The translations under genes were made by a program, and so were the position numbers. The notes below the pieces were generated by a model, which did not search any database, was not told the origin of the DNA, and saw only the letters and a list, made by a program, of their open reading frames with translations. Positions 5,936-9,925 of a DNA stretch of 9,925 nt are shown here, piece after piece. Numbering within the stretch: position 1 is the first letter of the stretch; each line of letters begins with the position of its first letter. This stretch comes from RUG11551 sp045546875 (lineage in GTDB: Bacteria > Planctomycetota > Planctomycetia > Pirellulales > Thermoguttaceae): positions 1 to 9,925 of the forward strand of contig JAZQDP010000462.1 in NCBI GenBank assembly GCA_045546875.1. The letters run 5' to 3'.

Positions 5936-6955
5936 CGTAACGCCGTAATCGCGCAATTTAGCCGCACAACGCTGAACGCGCGTGGTTTCTTCCATCTTCT
6001 TCCATAAAGAACGAAGGTTCTTGAGGGCTTCGATGTGACTTTGAACGTCGCGAGAATACAGCAGGTCTACCTGCAGGAAGGCAACTAAAGCGTCTTTATC
6101 CTGACCGCCAGCCATATAGGCAATGCCCAGCGTATTGTACCCCAAAGCGTTAATGGCGAAATCCTCGGGCGGAGCGTTTTGCAGGATGGCTTCAACGTCT
6201 TTGATAGCCTCTTTGGTGTTGCCTGAAAGAGCCTTGCATTTTGCCAAGCCCATTTTAGCCAACAGCTTCTGACGTTCTCCCGCCGTGCTCTTGTCTTCCA
6301 TTTTAAGAATGGCGGCATACGCCTTTTGAGCGTTGGCAACGTTGTTTTGCGCCAAAAAGATTTTTCCCATCGCAGCAAGCGAACGCATCTTGACGTCGTT
6401 CCACGGAGCGGAGTTGAGCTTTTGATACAAGGCAGCCGCCTTCTTCAAACTGGCTTCCGTGTTAATCGAGACGTACAAGTCGCCCGTCATTTCGCAAGCG
6501 TCAAAGAAATGGTAGTTGTTCGGATATTTTGTAACAAATTCTTCACAAACTTTTGCCGCTTCCGGCTTGGAAACGGCTCCGCCGCCGAGAGCAATATTGG
6601 CTTTCGCGCGGGCGATGAGATAATCCATTTCCTGATTGAGGACTTTAGAATCGCCAACCGTGCCGCGAACGTCTTCGGTAAGCAGTTCCAAAGCGTCTTC
6701 GTTTGAACCGCTTTCGATATTGGCGCGGGCTTTGACAAACTGAGCCGGCTCTCGGTTGAAAGCAATGCTCTTAATTGTATTGACCGGAATAACGTCTTCA
6801 ACGCCGCGGTCTTCAACTGTCAGCTCGGTGGCGGTCATTTTAATGATTTTGCACTTCTGCGTTTTGTTTTCCAGCTGAACGGTGTCGAGCTGGGCAAACG
6901 CGACAGACCCGATTGCAAACGTGGTTATCAATGCCAAAAAAAGATTCTTGAACAT
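5930..6955 (-). CDS. exported TPR-repeat protein with short beta-type N-terminal domain
   Basis: A 341-residue protein with a signal peptide (residues 1-21, ending in AFA-Q), so it should act outside the cytoplasm. Residues 25-68 look like a small beta-rich domain: a run of alternating hydrophobics including CKIIKMTATELTVED and DVIPVNTIKSIAF, a pattern I associate with planctomycete exported proteins. From about 72 to 335 the protein is helical with TPR-like pairs, for example at 72-92, 110-145, 154-180, 190-217, 229-258, 265-297 and 304-331, with typical small-residue and Tyr/Ala positions (LGYNTLGIAYMAGGQDKDA). TPR arrays bind partner proteins; none is identifiable. There is no catalytic motif. 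A Shine-Dalgarno AGGGAG sits 6 bases before the ATG. The larger TPR gene lies 107 bases upstream and a CvpA-like gene 84 bases downstream, suggesting a shared envelope complex. Confidence 0.75.
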   Translation of the reverse strand: MFKNLFLALITTFAIGSVAFAQLDTVQLENKTQKCKIIKMTATELTVEDRGVEDVIPVNTIKSIAFNREPAQFVKARANIESGSNEDALELLTEDVRGTVGDSKVLNQEMDYLIARAKANIALGGGAVSKPEAAKVCEEFVTKYPNNYHFFDACEMTGDLYVSINTEASLKKAAALYQKLNSAPWNDVKMRSLAAMGKIFLAQNNVANAQKAYAAILKMEDKSTAGERQKLLAKMGLAKCKALSGNTKEAIKDVEAILQNAPPEDFAINALGYNTLGIAYMAGGQDKDALVAFLQVDLLYSRDVQSHIEALKNLRSLWKKMEETTRVQRCAAKLRDYGVTD

Positions 6956-6961
6956 AAAAAA

Positions 6962-6967
6962 CTCCCT
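6962..6967 (-). promoter_or_regulatory. Shine-Dalgarno site of the exported TPR gene
   Basis: AGGGAG on the minus strand, 6 bases before the ATG at 6955, supports that start and the signal peptide it creates. The 107-base gap upstream (6956-7062) is AT-rich and otherwise shows no terminator or convincing promoter. Confidence 0.6.
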
Positions 6968-7062
6968 AAATTATAATGTGTGAAAATTTTATTAAATGCT
7001 ACAAATAAGCGTTAAGGTTAAATGGAATAATATAATCTGCAACTCAAGTCAGAACCGTTAAA

Positions 7063-9925
7063 CTACTTCTCTTCCGGAGGCGTTTGCGGTTTCGGAGCCG
7101 GCTTCTGAACTGGTTTTGGAGCCGGTTTATGAGCTGGATTTTGTGGAGCCGGACGCTGACCTTGCTGCGGGGCAGGACGCTGCGCCGCTGGACGAGGAGC
7201 GGGTTTGTTACCGCCATTGGGAGCCGCCGGCTTTTTACCAAAGTCAAAGTTAAAAGCAACGTCTTGCTGAGGTCCGCCAAAGCCAAGGTCAATTTTGCCG
7301 TTGGGAGCCGGAGCCGCGCCTGCGTCAAAGCCGCCAAAGCCCAAATCAATCTTGTCTTTCGCTTCTCCTTCTTCCTGAGCAAAGCCAAGGTCAACCTTCT
7401 GCTCGAACTGTTCAGAACCGACTGCAATGCCGTCGTCTGTAACATTGACTTTTTGCTTTTCAACAAGTTTCTTTTTCTTCGGCAAGAAGGCAATGATGAT
7501 AATAATCAGACCGACAAGACCGATGCCGCCCAGGATGCCGTAAATAACCATCGGATCGGTTGGTTGTTCAACTTCTTCGGCTTCCGGTTCAACCTTTTTC
7601 GGCAGCAACGACTCTGGCAGAGCAAATCCGCTGGCGGGTTCGCCCAACTTCTCCTGAACTTTTCGCATGAGCGTTTCATACGACTGCAGAATGTCAGAGT
7701 TGCCCAAAATTTCGGCATCCGCCTGAGTTGACTTGTACTTGTCGTAATCCTCTCGGAGGATCTTTTTGACTTCATTCAAAAGCTCTTTTGCTTTTGGCGG
7801 AATTGAGGAATTAGCTTCGTCCGCGGCAGCGGGTTCTTCTGTCGATTGAGTCGATTTCGGTTCGTTTGCCGCTTCGTCTTTTGATTCAGCGTCAGCCGCA
7901 GGAGCGTCGTCCTCAACAGCGTCTGCCGGAGCTTCGTCTGCCGGTGTTTCGTCTGCCGGAGCGTCAGTTGCCGGAGCGTCGTCTGCCGGAGCTTCTTCGG
8001 TTTCGCCAGCCGTTGACTCTGAAACGGACGCGTCTTCTTCTGCCGGTTCGCTGTCGTCTTCAGCCGGGGCTTCGTCAGCAGGGGCTTCGTCAGCCTTCTC
8101 AGCGTCAGCCGGTTCCGGAGCCGGTTCCAAAGCGGCAATTTCCAACAACGCCTGATTGAACTTGATTTCCGCAATTGAAAGTCTCGCTTGCAGGTAGTCA
8201 AGGAATCGGTCTTTTTCCGGGTCTGAACTGCGAATCGGTTCGCCCTTGTCGTTAGTTACGGTCTTGAGAACGCCGTTCCAACCAACGAAAATCTGCTTCC
8301 CGGCGTCATTGACTTGTTCCTTATCGCCGTTGAGAGCAATGTCATACAGTTGAGCCGCTCTGCCGCGATCGGAATTTTCAGTCTTTTCAGCCCACTTATA
8401 ATAGTACCCAGCCAGAATCGGCTGCATATCTTCAACGGTCTTTTTACGCGTTCTGGGATTGGACAGTTCCGCCATGATTCGGGAAATCGCTTCTCGATAA
8501 TCGCCCTTTGAGGCAAATCCCATCGCGGTTTCAAGTTCGGAGAATCCCTGTACGACAACGTCAGGATTAATAGCCTTCATCTTGGTGCGAACCAGTTTAA
8601 GCTGCGTGTCGTAACTCTTGAACGTATCTTCATCGTTAAGGGTTGGGAACGCACGGTGCGTATTGAGAAGAACCTTTTCCGCTTCCTGCAATCGCGCCAA
8701 CTTTTTATCCGATTCTTTCATTCCTTCTGCCTGTTCGACATAGATTTTTGAAATCGTCAGACGGGCTTCGTAGAAAGCGCTGATAACGCGCGGATCCTGT
8801 GAATGACGCTTGGTAATTTGGGTCTGCATTTTGTTTGCCAACGCGTTCCAGCCCCAAATAGCCGGCTTGTCGTTTTGCTTCGGGTCTTTTTGACCAGAGG
8901 TCAGAAAATCCTTTCCGCAGCCGACGAGGGCTTTCTTCAAATAAGCTGCCGCCTGCTCTTTGTCGGCAGTCGCTTCGCCCCAACCCTGGTAACAACGAAC
9001 CGCTTCAGATTGAAGGTCAATATTGTTAGGCGTCTTGGAAAGAATCTCTCCCATCTTGGCAATCGCCTTTTCGTACTGCTGACCGGAAGCCAGACATCGA
9101 GCCTGACGTTCGTCAATAATTCTGGTGGTAAGTTCCGGTTTTTGAACGAAATTCGGCTGATCCTTAATCTTCTTCAAAATCTCATCGTATTCGGCAACAG
9201 CTTTGGCAAAATATTCTTTGGCTTTGTCGGTAACGCTCTTTTCTTCTTCAACCGTATTTTCACCCAGGGATTGATACGTTTGAGCGACCCAGTACATCGC
9301 GCCGAATTTAATGTCCGGCTGAGAGCCAATCTTTTCCAGGAAGACTTCAAATCCTTTTTCCAGAGCGTTTGCTTTTTCCTTTTGCCCTTCGCGGTTGAAT
9401 ACTTCGAGGTTTTCTTTTAATTCCATACCCAAAGTAATATAAATGTTGGTCAGCTGCTCTTCTTTGGATTTTCCTCCTTCTGCAACCGCGGCGTCTTCTG
9501 ACTTGTCGGACTCTTCAACGCGTTTTTCGAGCAAATCCATAATAGCCTTTGCATTGTCCAACTGTTGAGCGGCAACCAAAGCGCGCAGCGCAATACGCAG
9601 CGAACGAATGTCGCGTTCATTTTCCCGAACCAGCGGAGAATCCTTTTTAATTAACGTCAACGGACCGAATTGCGGGTCGTTTAACAGCTGTAAGGCTCCA
9701 ACAGCGTCTCCGGAATTGAGCTTGGAGTTTGCCAGAGTAAAGGCGGCTGAAACGAGGTTGGCAGAAGGTTCTTCGCCCTCGCCCATATTTTTCTTCATTC
9801 GATCAACGCCTTCCTGAAGAATTCTCTGCGATTCGTCTTTATATTTGGCAAGCGTCTCTTTCGACGGTCTGACGCTCATGTCGGCGCGCATACCGCGCAG
9901 GTAGTTGAAGTCGGATCGTAGCCAT
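7063..9925 (-). CDS. large TPR membrane protein, acidic linker, basic KPAP tail (5' end outside window)
   Basis: At least 953 residues; the frame stays open past the first in-window Met (9891) to the edge, where coding reads WLRSDFNYLRG, so the true start and any signal peptide lie outside. Numbered from that Met: residues 1-585 are helical with TPR-like repeats (about 45-75, 145-185, 195-240, 262-286, 292-325, 370-412, 452-476, 490-520); 588-695 is a low-complexity acidic linker of EAPAD-type repeats; 697-755 is helical; 781-803 is a single hydrophobic helix with GxxG spacing, followed by KKKK. The tail holds three K(V/I)DLGF motifs (832, 847, 866) and a basic KPAP-rich end (886-939). The positive run after the helix suggests the TPR part is extracytoplasmic and the tail cytoplasmic. 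It has no catalytic motif and is probably a scaffold acting with the next TPR protein. Function not recognised. Confidence 0.75.
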   Translation of the reverse strand, partial: WLRSDFNYLRGMRADMSVRPSKETLAKYKDESQRILQEGVDRMKKNMGEGEEPSANLVSAAFTLANSKLNSGDAVGALQLLNDPQFGPLTLIKKDSPLVRENERDIRSLRIALRALVAAQQLDNAKAIMDLLEKRVEESDKSEDAAVAEGGKSKEEQLTNIYITLGMELKENLEVFNREGQKEKANALEKGFEVFLEKIGSQPDIKFGAMYWVAQTYQSLGENTVEEEKSVTDKAKEYFAKAVAEYDEILKKIKDQPNFVQKPELTTRIIDERQARCLASGQQYEKAIAKMGEILSKTPNNIDLQSEAVRCYQGWGEATADKEQAAAYLKKALVGCGKDFLTSGQKDPKQNDKPAIWGWNALANKMQTQITKRHSQDPRVISAFYEARLTISKIYVEQAEGMKESDKKLARLQEAEKVLLNTHRAFPTLNDEDTFKSYDTQLKLVRTKMKAINPDVVVQGFSELETAMGFASKGDYREAISRIMAELSNPRTRKKTVEDMQPILAGYYYKWAEKTENSDRGRAAQLYDIALNGDKEQVNDAGKQIFVGWNGVLKTVTNDKGEPIRSSDPEKDRFLDYLQARLSIAEIKFNQALLEIAALEPAPEPADAEKADEAPADEAPAEDDSEPAEEDASVSESTAGETEEAPADDAPATDAPADETPADEAPADAVEDDAPAADAESKDEAANEPKSTQSTEEPAAADEANSSIPPKAKELLNEVKKILREDYDKYKSTQADAEILGNSDILQSYETLMRKVQEKLGEPASGFALPESLLPKKVEPEAEEVEQPTDPMVIYGILGGIGLVGLIIIIIAFLPKKKKLVEKQKVNVTDDGIAVGSEQFEQKVDLGFAQEEGEAKDKIDLGFGGFDAGAAPAPNGKIDLGFGGPQQDVAFNFDFGKKPAAPNGGNKPAPRPAAQRPAPQQGQRPAPQNPAHKPAPKPVQKPAPKPQTPPEEK
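7279..7398 (-). repeat. coding repeat: three K(V/I)DLGF motifs
   Basis: The tail of the large TPR protein carries KVDLGF, KIDLGFGG and KIDLGFGG with 15 and 19 residues between starts, then a degenerate FNFDFG near residue 880. The DNA of the copies is related but not identical (for example AAAGCCAAGGTCAACCTT at 7381-7398 on the plus strand), so the motif appears to be held by selection on the peptide. It resembles a repeated short docking motif in a disordered tail. Confidence 0.6.
7921..7995 (-). repeat. 15-base coding tandem repeat (5 units) in acidic linker
   Basis: Five back-to-back 15-base units start at 7921, 7936, 7951, 7966 and 7981 (GTCTGCCGGAGCTTC type on the plus strand). They encode EAPAD/ETPAD/DAPAD/DAPAT-like pentapeptides on the minus strand. 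Two more units of a variant, TCAGCCGGGGCTTCG and TCAGCAGGGGCTTCG, sit at 8060-8089. A 15-base period keeps the frame, so unit gain or loss would change linker length without breaking the gene. Confidence 0.75.

Noticed and set aside
6970..6975. Perfect TATAAT on the minus strand upstream of the exported TPR gene
   Set aside because: No -35-like hexamer lies at 16-18 bases, and a transcript from it would begin inside the Shine-Dalgarno site, so it is likely chance in AT-rich DNA.
7084..7731. Plus-strand open frame of 215 codons opposite the large TPR gene
   Set aside because: Its composition is explained by the low-complexity coding DNA on the other strand; no start signal or family resemblance.
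7866..8159. Plus-strand frame encoding LPERQLPE-like repeats
   Set aside because: This is the antisense reading of the 15-base EAPAD coding repeats.

Overview
The window is about 9.9 kb with six protein genes, all on the minus strand, so the genes read from high to low coordinates. Base composition looks moderate in GC. I see no RNA gene, insertion sequence, integrase or CRISPR array. No gene-free stretch exceeds 300 bases; the longest is about 280 bases (754-1032) and is full of short repeats. The gene mix suggests a Planctomycetes-like bacterium, possibly a moderate-GC host-associated or anaerobic lineage. It includes signal-peptide TPR proteins, one with a short beta-type N-terminal segment, and a very large TPR protein with an acidic Ala/Pro linker and one C-terminal membrane span. 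It also includes a CvpA-like membrane protein, secreted carbohydrate-active enzymes, and Shine-Dalgarno sites at only some genes. This assignment is inference from style, not from a marker gene.

Layout in transcription order: (1) 9925-7063, a large TPR membrane protein whose 5' end lies beyond the window; (2) 6955-5930, an exported TPR protein; (3) 5845-5240, a CvpA-like four-helix membrane protein; (4) 5175-3211, a glutamine-hydrolysing asparagine synthase (AsnB type); (5) 2982-1033, an exported heparinase II/III-like polysaccharide lyase; (6) 753-64, an exported SGNH/GDSL esterase. Genes 1 to 4 are separated by 107, 84 and about 64 bases and may form one transcription unit, although hairpins lie in two of the gaps. 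Genes 5 and 6 have longer gaps (about 230 and 279 bases) and probably their own signals. A sigma70-like promoter candidate precedes gene 5 and a terminator candidate follows it.

How the genes may work together: the two TPR proteins and the CvpA-like protein look like an envelope-associated set, with an extracytoplasmic TPR scaffold anchored in the inner membrane. AsnB is cytoplasmic and makes asparagine, or amidates another acid, using glutamine. The lyase and esterase are secreted enzymes fit for breaking down acidic and acetylated polysaccharide, but they are not tightly coupled.

The genes belong to known families and I do not see a convincing new defence or mobile system. The less ordinary material is: an inverted pair of 9-base repeat arrays (858-949), a decamer array at the window edge (10-59), the bipartite acidic/basic design and KIDLGF repeats of the large TPR protein, and the cvpA-asnB pairing.
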